64,000 bases of DNA from Clytia hemisphaerica (GCA_902728285.1 CACVBU010000751.1:186001-250000); one strand, 5' to 3'; shown: positions 1-12,652, counted from the stretch's first letter. Notes: generated by a model not told the origin, from the letters alone. Numbers and translations: made by a program.

Positions 1-3000
1 ACAATTTGATGACTTTGATGCCGTTGATAATCTCATTCATGACTTTCACCCTTTCGTCACTGTGTTTGAAAATCTTCTGTCTAATGGGAAAACAAAACGA
101 AATAACAACAAATAATATTCTAGCGATATCTTGGTAATATGCAGAATACAAAAAAGTGAATAGAAATCTCTGATGGTAAGTACCCGATAATTAAAAAGAA
201 AACATTTAATAATTATGAATGAAAAAGGGACAATAAAGGGACAGGGACAATAAAGATTGATAGAGAAAAAACAAGTCCTTTTCAACCAAAGACGTTATAC
301 CTGAATCGTTTAACAATATTACCAAAAGCCAATTGAATTGGAGTTAGGAGGACCAGCACACCGATACCAGCAAAAGCAGATGGACCAAGTTCACGGTACA
401 ACAAAATGGAGAGGATGATGAACTGTATTGGTGCCAACCAAATGTAGTGGAAAAATAATGATGCCTGAAAAAGTTTTGAAAATCAATGAAAACAAAGCAA
501 AATACAAAGGACTTTCTTCATTCTTTCTTTTTTCAATTTTATTTTTGAATGGCCAGCCACCAGCCAGAGCATATTAAATGGCAGCAATCTTTGGTCAAAA
601 TTCTTCAGTGTAACAATCTTACTATTTCGAATCTGAAGGTATCATTGGAAACAATATTGACAATCTGACCGGTTGATAATGTGGACAGCTTGGAATTCAC
701 TCCCAGAATCTGAAAAAAAAAGATAATATTTCTGAAATGACATTTTTACCTAAAGTGGAGTTTAACTGGTGGAGTTTGTTTTTATGTCAGGGATGATATT
801 GCAGCTTCATGCGAAAAAATCTATTCTCACTCCTCGCCCAGTGTACAACTTCTTTGCCTATACTCAAGCATCGAAAATCTGGCTATCCTGGTAGTCTACC
901 GACAACCTGACGACAAAGCAAATGGTAATCCTTCAACCGCAAATGATTTTATCATTCCTATCAATGGTGTAAAAAATGCACTTTCAAAGTTAGAAACCGT
1001 ACCAAATATCATTTTTGGAGGTGATTTCAACCTTCCAAAAGCAACTTGGCCTGAGGGCCTTCCAAAATCAGGATGTACTATCAACAACCGTCTTATTCTA
1101 AACTCTTTGAAGCAGTTTTGCAACGAATTCTTCATGTCACAATATATCGATTTGCCAACACACAAGGACGGAAATACATTAGACCTTGTTTTCACTAACA
1201 ACGAACAACGAACAAATAATACACAGCTACACAACAGTACCTGTATTGCAAAGCACATCATATCACGAAATTGTACTAGTATCAACAACTCTGAAAGTTC
1301 AAAACTCCTTTCTGGACGACGATCAACAAGAGCCACGCACAAAATTCAACACACTGAATTATTTTGCTGATGACATTGATTGGGAAACTATTAAAGATGA
1401 TCTCAAATATGTCAACTGGCCAAGTGAGTTCGATACTGAAGACCCAGATGTTATTTTGGAAACCTTCAACAACATATGCTACAGAATATGCGAAAGCAGA
1501 GTTCCCGTGAAGGCCAAGACCACATCAAAAACGAAATCAAAAGCTGAGAGATACCGTCACTCTCTTACAAAAAGAAGAAGAAAAATTACAAAATAACTTT
1601 TACACACCAACTCCAAATCCAAGAAAGACAAGATAAAAGATGAACTTTTACAAATTGAGAAAAAACTTCAAAAATCTTTTAATGAGTCAAAGCGTCACGT
1701 GGAAAGCAAAGTGATTGACTCAATTAAAAAGAATTCAAAATATTTCTTTACCTATGCAAAAAAGAAATCGAAAATTCGGTCTAATATCGGACCCCTATTG
1801 AATTACAATGAAGAACTTACACAAAGAAGCAAAGAAATGGCTGATCTCTTAGCCGACCAATATGCTAAAGTGTTCAGTAAACCAAAGCAACCACAACCAC
1901 AACCTAACCAAGACAAAACAAACGTCAAGATTGATGAGATTAACATAACAGAAGACTCCATCGTTAAAGCAATAAATGAGCTGTCTCCATCATCTTCTGC
2001 AGAACCTGATGGATTTCCAGCTATGTTTCTCAAAAAATGCAAAGATGAGTTATCCGTTCCACTGTGTTTACTCTGGAAGAAAAGCCTAGAAATAGGTCTT
2101 GTTCCAACTGAACTGAAAAAATGCACCATAACACCAATTCACAAAGGAGGAAGCAGATCTCTGGCTGCCAACTACAGACCTGTTGCACTCACCTCGCATG
2201 TGATAAAAATTTTCGAGAAAATATTGAGAAATCATATTGTAAATCACATGAACAACATAGTAGAGGGCATTTTGTAAAATCGCTCGACTGTTTTGTTAGA
2301 AGCACTTGTTATACATTTTTGGAAAGCTAAGGGGTAGGGGAATCGAAATTAATATGTTTCCAATTTTTTTTCGGACACTTTGGTGTGATTTTCGGACAAA
2401 TATGACGGTCTCAGGCAAAAATCATAGGGTTAAAAATTAATGAAAATTTTAGCTCGAGAAAACGGAGACCTGTTGTATATTTTTGGAAAGCTCTCAAAAA
2501 ATTAGGATTAGAGATATATTGCAAGTATAGGTGATTTCAGTACCTAACTCGAGATATTGAGCTTCAAAAAGCGCAAAAACTGGACAAAATAGCTGTTTCT
2601 GGCTGAAAACACGGTTTTCAAGGGTTAATATCTCGAGTTAGGTACAGAAATCACCTATACTTGCAATATATCTCTAATCTTATTTTTTTGAGAGCTTTCT
2701 AAAAATATACAACAGGTCTCCGTTTTCTCGAGCTAAAATTTTCATCAATTTTTAACCCTATGATTTTTGCCTGAGACCGTCTTATTTGTCCGAAAATCAC
2801 ACCAAAGTGTCCGAAAAAAAATTGGAAACATATTAATTTCGATTCCCCTACCCCTTAGCTTTCCAAAATGTATAACAAGTGCTTCTAACAAAACAGTCAA
2901 GCGATTCCAAAAAATCGAACAAAATTCCCCCTACTAACAATGACCTTTTCAATCCAAACCAACATGGTTTCAGAAGTGGGAGATCCTGCCTTAGTCAGCT

Positions 3001-6000
3001 TCTCGAGCAACACGACCTCATTCTTGACATATTAGATGAGGGTTTGAATGCAGATGTTGTTTACCTTGATTTCTCAAAGGCTTTCGACAAAGTCGATCAT
3101 GCAGTTGTACTTGGGAAATTAAAGCAATTGGGTATATCCGGACCAATCCACAGATGGATCGAATCATTCCTTACTGAAAGATATCAAACAGTAATAGTAA
3201 ATGGTGTCAAGTCCAAAGCCCAGAAAGTAATTTCAGGAGTCCCTCAAGGCAGTGTATTGGGACCTCTTATATTTCTAATATTGATTGGTGACATTGATGA
3301 AAAAGTACTGTACTGTATATTGAAATCATTTGCTGATGATACACGTGCTACCAAATCAATCAAAAACACAAAGGATGTTGAAATTCTTCAAAAAGAACTA
3401 GAAAAAGTCTATGACTGGACTGAAGAAAACAACATGAAACTAAATGACACAAAGTTTGAACTTCTACGCTATGGTCCAGATGAAGAAATAAAAAACCAAA
3501 CTCACTACAAATCCCCTTCAGGAGAAAATATCGAAAGGAAGAAATTTGTGAAGGACCTGGGAGTACTAATGTCAGATGATGCTGTCTTTACACATCAAAT
3601 AAATTCAGTCATTGAGAAAGCAAAAAACTTGATTTCCTGGATTCTGCGGACTTTCCCTTCGCGTTTACCCCAACTAATGATTACTCTTTACAAATCATTG
3701 ATTATTCCAGTCATTGAATATTGCTCAGTCCTATGGAGTCCAAGTGCTGTCAGTTCTACCCAAAGATTAGACATAGTGTGCAAGGGGGTTGCAGGTCCCA
3801 CCTGAAAATTCAGGTCCCACCTTATCCTAAAGTTCCCACCTTCAGCCCAGACTCCCAGATCCCAGCTAAAAACAAAAAAATATATACTAATTCGAGGAAC
3901 AAAACAAAATTTCTTTACCGTAATATGAAGATGCAATATATTACATATGTTTAACATTCCATTTGCCTATGACCTACATTAGGGGTAGAAACCAATCAAG
4001 TAGTCAGACGGCTTAGAAGTAAGTGTGAGTCGTTAGATATAAGTTTGGCATGAAATTATGGCTAATCCTCGAATAAGAAGTTTTGGGGAAAATTTGTCCC
4101 GATAACTACAATATTAGTATAAATAAGTGAGGATCGCCTACAACCATAACTGCAGGGGGGAGGGAGGTAAAATATTTCATCCTGTCAGCTTTCAGTTAGA
4201 GCGTCGCCTTTAACAGGGAGATGTGATGGCCATTTTGAACATGATGTCACATGGCTATTAGCAAAGTAGACTCAGTAGAATCAGTTGCCATTCGAATACT
4301 GTATATAGCGCTTATCAAATAAAAGTTAAGCCGCAATTTAACCTGTGTGTTAAATCCAAAATATATTATGTCTATTATATACATTTATGAAGTATATAAA
4401 AAAATATATCATAAAATCATAAAAACTGAAAATAAGAAATTTTACTTTAACTTTTTCCAAAACACCCAAAGTCCCACCTAAAGAAATTAACTCCCACCTT
4501 AACTTGTTTCTCCCACCTAAAACCTGGAAAACCCCAAATCCCACCTGAAAATTTTCGACCCAAATCAGCAAAACCCCCCCCCCCCACTATTCTGGGGGGG
4601 GTGCACACTATGTAGAAGAAATCCAAAAATCATTTCTCAAAAGAATAACTGGCACTCCAAAAAACTATTGGGATTGTCTGAAAAAGCTAAAACTTTACTC
4701 ACTTCAAAGAAGAAGGGAGAGATATCAGATCCTGTATACATGGAAAATAGCTGAAAATCTGGTTCCAAACATCAACAATAAATTCTCCCAAGATTGGGAA
4801 GGATGTGTGTTCGCACCCATAGTTCAAAACTACATGATAGCACGCTTGTTGTGCAAGGTGCTAAGTTATTCAATTCAATGCCCAAGAGTATTAGAGATAT
4901 GAAGAATGTTACAGTCGAAAAGTTCAAAAACTCTCTAGACAGACACCTCAGTTCGATCCCAGACGAGCCACAGATTCATGGTTACACAGGGTGCAGGAGA
5001 GCCGACTCTAACTCCATTCTTGACATGAAAACTGTTTAGCTGCCGACATCCTTCCTTTATTCAGGTTTGATGGATGCAGCATTGTGGTGTGAAGCAGAAA
5101 GTTTCTTGCCAGAGCATGAAGCTCGAAGACAACCAAAAGTAACCAAAAGTAAGTAAAGTGAAGCTTGAATATTTTGAAGACTAACTGTAATACTTTCTAA
5201 GAATAAGATCACCTTGCAAAATATCCTTAGGTATAGGTATTGTTTTTTTCTTATTTCGAAAGGAGTGTCTCCTCTAGAGAGACATCTAAAGAGTATCAAA
5301 AAGCTTATATTGAGGAAATATTTGGAAAAAACCAACCTTTTTGAAAATGAGACCAGTGACGCCAACCCTCACATTGACACCTGCCATTGTTTTCAGATAG
5401 TTGAACGGTATGTAACACCAACTTGCAGTGAAATGGCAAGCCACTATTGCAAATGCATAACTGTATGCTTGAGACTTGGTAGAATTGCCTACGGCAAAAA
5501 AGTCGATCAAAAGTCCAAGAAAAATGGGCTGGATCAAGCGAATCACTTCCTGGTAATTAAAAAAAAGATAACAAATTTGATAAAAATAAAAATCTTTCTC
5601 TGAATTTACAGAGCAATGTGGCCACTTTGCGAAATATAATAGTGACTTGTGGATTATGTGACTAGTATAGAAGGTTTAAATTAAGGTTTAACATTTAATA
5701 CAAACACAACTAAATGAACAAACTTAACAACATTAAAAATAGAATACTTAGCCCAGCATTTAATTATGAAATGTGATTTGAAAAGAAATTTTATCAAAGA
5801 TAAGACGATACTGGACGGTAAGCAACTTACACAACAAGCTGGAAAGAAGCCAACAATGAGATATTGAAAAGCGTATGTTTTCACAATAGCTTTCATTAAG
5901 CTTGGATTTGCTTTCATCTTGCCATTCTCATCGTACGCTTCCTGATGCCAATTCCTAGTAATTCAGATTTAGATGGACAATTGTTTGACAGGTGCTATCA

Positions 6001-6706
6001 AAATTCAAAACGATTTCAATTCCTTTGTAACAGTGAGGATTTCACAACTAATTGAATGAAACATTGATAAGGTTCAGAATATACAGCCTTGCAATATATT
6101 GTGCCATCTTGTGGATAAAAACATAACAAAAAGTTCAAAACTATAGCTAGACAAAATTAGTACCTTTCTAGTTGTTCTGTCAGCGGAGCTGCACAATCGT
6201 CTGGATTCATGCCTTCAAGATCATCTTGTTCCAAAGGACTCTTTGAACCTTTGATAAACAGCTTTCTCATCCAGCTTGAAAAAATCATATTTACAAAAAA
6301 TTTATTTAATGACGAAATAAGGATACGAAAGTATAAGATATAAACAACATGGCAATGAAAAATTTTCTTTAAGGAAAGATTGTACCCGTTATTGAAAAGC
6401 TGTAAAAAACATTATGAGAATTAGAGGAAAATTAATATCTTAAAATGAAACTTACAAAAAGCTGACAAATTTTGAAAAGAAGAATGCATTTCTTCTTGGT
6501 GACCATTTTCTATTATCTGGATCTGGTGGGGGTTTGGAGTCTGGCTTGATAAGTACTTCTTCTTCCATCAAGTGTTCTTTGCTGTTATCTTCAAAATCGA
6601 GATGGCTGTTATTGTCTTCTTTTTGAAATGAAGATGAAACATCTTTTTCTTTAGCAATGGAATCATCAGGGGCCCATGTTTCAGGGTCTTTGTTACCCTG
6701 TTCCAT
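1..6706 (-). CDS. ABCC4-like: ABCC4/MRP4-like ABC transporter, N-terminal part (7 exons, runs off left edge)
   Basis: Seven exons join in frame: 6706-6456, 6274-6164, 5954-5831, 5549-5337, 709-623, 464-301, 80-1, all with GT..AG borders, giving about 343 residues. Visible are the N-terminal linker (KFVSFFWMRKLFIKG, then a PLEQDDL patch), the pre-TM1 segment (KPSL-like NPSLMKAIVKTY), TM helices starting VIRLIQPIFLGLLIDFF, the intracellular GQIVNIVSND loop typical of short MRPs, and TM segments around FFHYIWLAPIQF and AFAGIGVLVLLTP. The short N terminus without an extra TMD0 fits the ABCC4 group; both nucleotide-binding domains lie beyond the window. The family exports organic anions and cyclic nucleotides across the plasma membrane. 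A CAG acceptor ends at 6721, 14 bases before the ATG, so a non-coding 5' exon probably lies upstream. Intron 4 (5336-710) contains a LINE in the opposite orientation. ABCC subtype is an inference from recalled family patterns. Confidence 0.9.
2258..2936. mobile_element. Foldback element, TAGTAG family copy 1 (679 bp)
   Basis: Almost the whole element is one inverted repeat: arms about 2258-2570 and 2625-2936 around a small centre. The ends read TAGTAGAGGGCATTTTGT and, on the other strand, TAGTAGGGGGAATTTTGT. It is flanked by ACA on both sides (2255-2257, 2937-2939). Excising it restores the LINE reading frame (HMNNNDLFNPNQHG against HMDENNLFNPNQHG in copy B), so the 3-bp target duplication is supported by an inferred empty site. 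No coding capacity is seen. Confidence 0.88.
3772..4612. mobile_element. Inverted-repeat element with CATAGTGTGCA ends and TAGA target duplication (841 bp)
   Basis: The termini are CATAGTGTGCA (left) and its exact complement TGCACACTATG (right), followed inward by a G tract and a long C/G tract. The 4-bp TAGA at 3768-3771 is repeated at 4613-4616. Removing the insert plus one TAGA gives TQRLEEIQKSF, matching QRLEDIQKSF in LINE B. Both sub-terminal zones carry direct copies of TCCCACCT (three on the left, four or so on the right), which might be transposase-binding repeats. No open frame of note. The superfamily is not assigned; 4-bp duplications occur in Chapaev- and Ginger-type elements among others. 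Confidence 0.85.
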
Positions 6707-6721
6707 TTATGTATGTTTTAC

Positions 6722-8740
6722 TGAAAAACAAAAAATGATCCCTGGAATAAATGATACTTTGTTATGTGAACAGATAATGAGAAGATCAGTCCTAAACAAA
6801 TCTATCTACTTTTGATACTTATACAACCAGATACTACTATAACATATTATTTGATACTTTTGAATTCATAGGTAAATAAAATTTTAAGCCTAAAAGAAAC
6901 CAAATAGACATCAAAGAGCTAAAAAATACACATGCATGAAGTTCTCTGAAAAAGAGCTTTGTTAAATAACATTCATCTTTTATTTATTTAAAATGTTGAT
7001 AATAGATTTTGGGTTATGAAAAATATTTTCTAGCACCAACATACTAAAAAAAGAGAAAATAATTTCTACATGAAAAGATAATCATCATTTATAAACTGCA
7101 CATGCTGAAATTTGAACCCAATGTAAATGAATAAGAAGTTAACGAAAAAGTTGTATCACATTTTTTGTCATATTGAGATAAAGTCTAACCAGCATTTCCT
7201 TCATTAAATGTCATGGTGTTTGAGATATGAACTCAATACAAGCATTTTCAAGCAATAGATAAAACAAACCACTTAAATTTGAAATTTACAAAAGTGAACT
7301 CAAAATAATTCTATTTAAATGTATAATATGAAATTTAAACAAAGTACTAAGGACCTGTCAAAATTTATTATATAATTTATCTAAACAAGGAAAAGCTAGT
7401 GGTTTTAGTAAAAAACTTATTTTTACACAATTTTTGTTATGAAATGTTTGAAGTATAAGTATAAAAATATGTAATAGCCTTTCATTGAAAAGTCAAACAT
7501 TTCAAACCAGATTATCAAATTAATGACGAATCTGAAAACATCTACCTTGGCTTAATCTTATCCTACTCAGTGATATGCTTAATTTGAGCCCAAAATGAGC
7601 TTTAAGAACACAGTTGTCAAGTTTCAAAATTCCGAATGTGGGACAAGATGTGAGCTAGCAACGTAAAATTGAGCTGCAGATTTCCAATAGGCGTTCTCTC
7701 AATCGAGGTTTTCTCTGAGATTTTTTTATTATCTACTTCTATTCATTTTTTTTCTCATTAATCCATCATGAGTCTGCGTGGGTGCATGGGTCAAAATAAG
7801 TTTTGCAACAAGTTTTTGAAAAACTAATAAGAAAATCTCAAGAAAATCTCAAGAAAATCTCAAGAAAATCCCAATTGGGCTCCATTCAAATTTTGGGAGT
7901 ACTATTTTGCTTTATTGTGCAAAAAGTCATGATAATCTGTCTAATACAACTCAAAAAAAGGAAAACCATTTTACATAGGTGTTCAGCTGTTCCTGCAATT
8001 TTAAGGAGTTCAGGGTTTAAAAAATAAAATCTTTGAAAATTGTGACCTTTCATGGAAAAATGATCACTTTAGCTTTCTACAGAAAGGTGTATCGATAGTA
8101 AAATTATCAATGCCTATCTAGCTAGAGAGACAAATCGAGGGCAGCGACACCACTTTTTTCAGAGAAAATAATTTTTTTCATCAAAAAATCTTTTTTCAAA
8201 ATAGTTCTTAGGAATACAAATGAGCAAATAAGTTGATTTTCACGCCTTAAAATACATTTTACATGCAGTAATTCTTTTATCTTGGTCTCAAATTCTTTGT
8301 GTTCCTTTTTTCATTAACTTGTAAAATCTGATAACATCACCTTGCACATACAATATTTTTGCAAGCAAGCGCTTTTTCAGAGAACGAAAAAGCCTCAATT
8401 AATAGGGGGGACTTCATGATTTGAAAAGTCAGACAAATTCATGACCCCTCAAAATTTAAGTTTATCTTTTCTCTACAAACGTTTCAACCAAATAAATTTA
8501 TTATTTAAAATTTTATCCCCAGGTTCACGACCTTGGTTATTAAGGGGGGGGGCTGAGAAATTTATATATAGGGGGTTTGGCCTTTAGGGATGGGGTTTGA
8601 TTATATAAGGGGTTTCGAACCACCCAGGAAACTATAGACACTCGGTAGAATTTTCTGTGGGAGGACTTTTTTCCTCAGATGGTTAATTTTCAGGGCCTTC
8701 AGAGGTTTACCGTGCCTATAAGAAAATTATGAGCAGCTGT
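6722..8740. other. Region upstream of the ABCC4-like gene: no gene seen
   Basis: Very AT-rich sequence without splice-supported open frames. It should contain the transporter promoter and first non-coding exon, but I see no unambiguous core promoter. A short array of an 11-bp unit (AAGAAAATCTC, about 3.5 copies) lies at 7829-7868. G tracts near 8405 and 8546-8600 resemble edges of old inserted elements. Confidence 0.5.
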
Positions 8741-10850
8741 TACTGTAAGTTGGTCTAATATCGACATCCCTCTTCTAATTTTGACACCCTTTTTTAGAGA
8801 TAGGAATAATAGGAAGGTTTGATAGACAAAAGAGTTTTTCCCTGATTACTAATCAAAAAAGAAAGTCCCATCAGCTTAACCTTTACCGCGCCAAGGCCAT
8901 AAATTTATTATTTTAAGCGATATCCAAGGCCGTAAACATACGCTTTTCGTGCGGTTTTAAGAAAAGCCGCCCTACCGCCTTAAAACGCCTTTAAATCCCG
9001 GGAAATGTCTCATATGACGCAAGGTTAATGTAAACAAACTATTTTCAATAGTTTGAAACTACCCACTTTCGATTTTAACTGTCAAAACAAACTGGGAAAT
9101 CAGACAAAATATTCTTTGGGAAATTATGAGCACATGGATTGCTGTAACTAACTTTTTATGTTTATTTAGTGGAAAGGGTTTGTTTTCTTGGTTGGAAATG
9201 TTATGTATCGCTTGTTTGTAGTTTAGTCAGTGTTTGAGGTAAGTTTCTGCCTTCTTATTCTTCAGTTTAACGGTACATCAATGGTGAGGACTTGGAGGCT
9301 TGTTGGCCGTCATCGACCCTCACCGAAACCCAAGTTAAGGCTTATGATAAGGCTGCAAAGAGTTTTAAAGTGTATATACTATGTTATTTCTATTGCTTTC
9401 ATGCTAGTTGATGATAGGAAAGTCATTTTTAGTGATATTTTCCACAAAAATTACCTCAAGGGGCCTCTGCCTTACGTGCCTCTGATTTACGTGGAAATTT
9501 TCTCGAAAACCAAAGTTTTCTAAAAATGAATTCTGTCTTTTCTAGTAAAGGTATGATTGTGATTTTTTGGCTAGCAGTTGTAGTTATGAAGTGGAAACAA
9601 TAAGCCAGAAAATTATGGTATCGCAAATGTTCTCCCCACTTTTTTTTTAACCTGAGGCAAAAACTTTTTTATTTTTTGGTTTACGGGCCCGCCGATGTTA
9701 TTTTTGCTTAAATAAAATAAAAATAAAATAGAGATTTCAAAAACCTTTATTTATTTTTTCTCCTCCAACATGCAAAAAGAGGAAAGAAATAAAAAAACTT
9801 TACTTTAAACAGAAAAGAAGACTTTTCTTTAAACAGAAAAGAAGAGAATGAGAGAGAGGGTTTAGATATCGTAATGATATAACACAGCTGTGAAGATACT
9901 TTTGATCCTTCCCCCAATGCCAGGGAACTTCCCCATTATTTTAATGGAATTTCCCCAATGGATTTTCTTCCCATTTCCTTTTTTTTTCATTTCTTTCTTT
10001 TTTTATAATCTCTTTTATTTAAAATCCTTTCTCTGATTTTACTGTTGAAATTTGAGAGTAGGTATAAAAAGATGAAAGATGAAAGATGAAAGGCTAATTA
10101 AATTGTTTAACTGAAAACCATTGTTAAAATGAAAGTAGAGAACAAATAATAAACCATTTCTGCTATTCTTTTTTAAAAGTCTCTTTCTTTTTCCTATAAA
10201 ATTGCTATTATAACGATTGTTCTTTGTACTGTTTTGAACAGATCAGATTTTTTTTTCAAGAGAAATTTTTTTCTGCACATGTGAGAGTTGTTGCAGAGAA
10301 ACTTGTATATATTTACTTCTTTTGTCTTCATTTAAAATCGATAGGAAATTTCATAAAATTTTATTTTTTTATTTCCTCCGATTTTAGATTCTAAAAAAGA
10401 AAATCAAAAAAAATCAAAAGGTCAATTTTATTTTTATTTTTTTTCCATCCTCCTCTCCAAAATTTTACCTCAAAAAGCCCGTAAACCAGAAAATAAAAAA
10501 GTAGTTGCCTGAACTTAAAATTTTGAAAAATATGATAAATTGCGTTTTGAAATTTTTTCAACTCTAAGGCAGAAGACTACTGTGTCACCATTGATAGAGG
10601 AAAATCCTTTACTTTAACATTTTTGGAAAGCAGGATAGTTGGGCTTTCCAGAATGGGCTTACTTTTTTGAATCGGTTTAGTAGATCAAAAGTTATGACGG
10701 AAAGCGTAAAACTGTCATTTTTGCCAAAAACACAAGGCATGCTGGGGGTGAAGTTTCCTGAGAGAAGGCGTGGTAAAGGTTAAATTTGTATCTCTAAAGA
10801 AGGGTGTTGAAATCAGAAAAGGGATATTGACACTAGACCAACTTACAGTA
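8741..10850. mobile_element. Tc1/mariner-like MITE (TA-flanked) split by a later insertion
   Basis: Left half (8741-8879) begins TA then CTGTAAGTTGGTCTAATATC; right half (10784-10850) ends with the complement, GACCAACTTACAG then TA, an inverted repeat of roughly 50 bp. Without the TTAA-flanked insert the element is about 206 bp, close to the 235-bp full copy at 28411-28645, which has the same ends. TA flanks and short size fit a Tc1/mariner-type MITE (inference). Confidence 0.75.
8880..10779. mobile_element. TTAA-flanked inverted-repeat element, piggyBac-like ends (1.9 kb)
   Basis: TTAA at 8876-8879 and again at 10780-10783. Between them the ends are CCTTTACCGCGCC and GGCGTGGTAAAGG, an imperfect inverted repeat. 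TTAA duplication with CC..GG ends is the signature of piggyBac-type elements; assignment is by that rule only. No transposase is recognised: the longest open frame (9230-9523, 97 codons) resembles nothing I know. The piece is inserted inside a TA-flanked MITE, so it is the younger of the two. Confidence 0.65.
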
Positions 10851-11675
10851 TCAGGTTAGCCAGTACCAAACTTCATCTTGACTCCAACAGCCCTGAGAAA
10901 ACGAAAACGACCAAACTATAATATACTGTCAACTGCTTTAAACTTGAGACTATCTGACAAAACATGGGAAGGCAATTTCGGCCACCATTTCACTGAACCT
11001 CCAAAATCATTTGATTTGAGTTAATTAACGGCGTATTAAAAAATACACGATTTCTCTTTTGCACCGAGTAGGCTTTTAAATCGAAATATGAAAAAAAAGC
11101 ATGTATTGGAACACATGCAAGTGTCTGGAACGAGAAGAACAAATTAGAGGCAAAACGATGGAGCGTTTGACAACACTCGCGCAGCAAGTTACACACTCGT
11201 TATTTGTTGATCCCATTGAGCAATAGGCGGTTAGGCGGCGGGCGTTCTCTAATTCTCTAATCGGCGTCTGGTAATTTTGAATGAAACAAAAAAGTTAAAA
11301 AGGGCGCGCTATTAGTCTCAGTGGAAGTTATCGTGACATGTTATGACAGAAAGTATGATTGATAAACTTGGTGGAGTTATCAAAACAAATTTGTTGTCAA
11401 AGAGATTTAACAGTAAGTGAAAAATACAGGCCAGATATCAACAGTCCCATGTTTCGACCAATCGTCCCAAGTTAGAGCAGTTGACGGTACTCCAGTATTT
11501 GGAGGGCTATGAAAGAGAATCTGAGAAAACCGAGCCTTATTACCACATGCTTTCTACAAGCAAATCTTCTTTGAAGCCTTTGATGTGATCTCAAGCTCAA
11601 TCCATGAAAGGTTCTCTTAGCCAGCATTTAAAATACTAACAGAGACAGAGCAGCTCATCCTAAAATTGATCAAAA
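10851..11675. other. Intergenic stretch without recognised feature
   Basis: No supported exon or complete element on either strand. The only longer frame (10990-11196, minus, 68 codons) has no recognisable motif. Confidence 0.4.
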
Positions 11676-11854
11676 AGAGATAGGAATAATAGGAAGGTCG
11701 GAATAATTGATGGACAAAAGGTTTTTTCCTCTCTGATTGCTACGAAAAGAAAATTAGTTTCAATCAGCATACCTGACCTTCCTATTATTATATAATATTC
11801 TAAAGAAAGGTGTTGAAATTAGAAGAGGGATTTCAATATTAGACCAACTTACGG
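11676..11854. mobile_element. Partial copy of the TA-flanked MITE (right end)
   Basis: Shares the inner GAGATAGGAATAATAGGAAG block and the terminal ATTAGACCAACTTACGG with the copies at 8741-10850 and 28411-28645, but the first ~55 bases of the left end are missing. The right end is followed by TA. Confidence 0.65.
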
Positions 11855-12238
11855 TATTATACATACACACTTTTTTTAAAAATAAGAATAGTGTACTTTG
11901 GATGAGGGTCAATTATTCTTAAGAAAGTGGCAAAATTGAGAGTGAAATATTCTTAAAGTATTCTTACTTTTTTAGACTTGACTTTTTTACAAAAATGAGA
12001 AATTATCAATTTGAGAGTTTTGGACTTTTAAAGCGAACATTTGAGTTAAAATTACATTTCTTCCTAAAAATTTCAATTTATCTCTACAGTAGCAAAAGAA
12101 GCAGTTTTTTCTGTTAACCAGATACAAAATGACTGTTTTCTTATCAAATTCTGTGAAATTCACCCTAGAGGGTATTCTTAGGGTATTCTTATAATTTGGC
12201 CAATTTTCATCCTGATATTCTTATAGAAGATATTCTTA

Positions 12239-12652
12239 AGGCCCCATTACACCTAAGAATATAGGGGAGGAATAATGTGAAATTTATTGCACACCTGACA
12301 CTTTTATTAAATTCTCCTATGTATTAGTTTGAAGAATAACAGATAGAATTCTCTAAGAATTTATCTCCCTAACCTCAGTTCTATTGTTTAATTAATTTCA
12401 GAGTTTTTCATTCCTTTGGGCAGCTCCAAAGGAATGGAAAACTCTGAAATTAATTAAACAATAGCAGCCTATTGAAAGTTGGAATTAGCGTGGAATGTGG
12501 CCGGTGTGTAAACAAAATTTCAATAGAATGAAATACGCTTTCGCATATTTTTTCTCGAATATTTTTACGTGTATTTTTTATATAAGAATATACAAGTAGT
12601 AACAGCTGCGAGGCTATATTCTTCCCCTATATTCTCTGGTGTAATGGGGCCT
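12239..12652. mobile_element. PIF/Harbinger-like MITE, TTA-flanked (414 bp)
   Basis: Ends AGGCCCCATTACACC and GGTGTAATGGGGCCT are inverted repeats extending about 35 bp with few mismatches, flanked by TTA on both sides (12236-12238, 12653-12655). The 3-bp TWA duplication and GGCC-type ends fit PIF/Harbinger. Nested in the element at 11863-12673. Its centre holds a long near-perfect hairpin (12381-12464). Confidence 0.75.
12381..12464. repeat. Near-perfect hairpin, 39-bp arms, 6-base loop
   Basis: Arms 12381-12419 and 12426-12464 pair at 38 of 39 positions, and the one mismatch would be a G-U pair in RNA. It lies in the middle of a MITE. If transcribed it would fold into a small-RNA-precursor-like stem, but there is no independent evidence for that. 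Confidence 0.9.

Larger units (their letters stand above)
763..5038 (+). pseudogene. LINE A ORF2 (endonuclease-reverse transcriptase) remnant
   Basis: The endonuclease part reads VYRQPDDKANGNPS, then FGGDFNLPKATWP and THKDGNTLDLVFTNN, with frameshifts near 1190-1210. The linker and palm lie at about 1376-2257. The palm continues at 2940-3771 with the FADD active site near 3330, and the thumb/C terminus at 4613-5038. Removing the two insertions and one target-site copy each restores alignment with copy B codon for codon at both junctions. The frame has no intact start and several frame breaks, so it is not functional. Confidence 0.88.
763..5040 (+). mobile_element. LINE copy A (CR1/L2-like non-LTR retrotransposon), 5'-truncated, in ABCC4 intron 4
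   Basis: A dead copy of the same family as the LINE at 20.6-24.8 kb. It starts inside the endonuclease domain and runs through the reverse transcriptase to an ORF end at 5038. Landmarks match copy B one to one: FGGDFNLPKATWP (endonuclease), NYRPVALTSH, YLDFSKAFDKVDH, GVPQGSVLGPL, SFADDTRATK (FADD catalytic box), and the C-terminal SIPDEPQIHGYTG. Two inverted-repeat elements (2258-2936 and 3772-4612) interrupt the RT frame. It lies antisense to the host transporter gene. Confidence 0.92.

Noticed and set aside
46..285. 79-codon minus frame next to the first ABCC4 exon
   Set aside because: It reads the exon in the wrong frame and then intron sequence; the transporter frame explains the conserved part.
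9230..9523. 97-codon frame as a piggyBac transposase piece
   Set aside because: No catalytic aspartates or family motifs can be seen, and the frame is too short to support the call.
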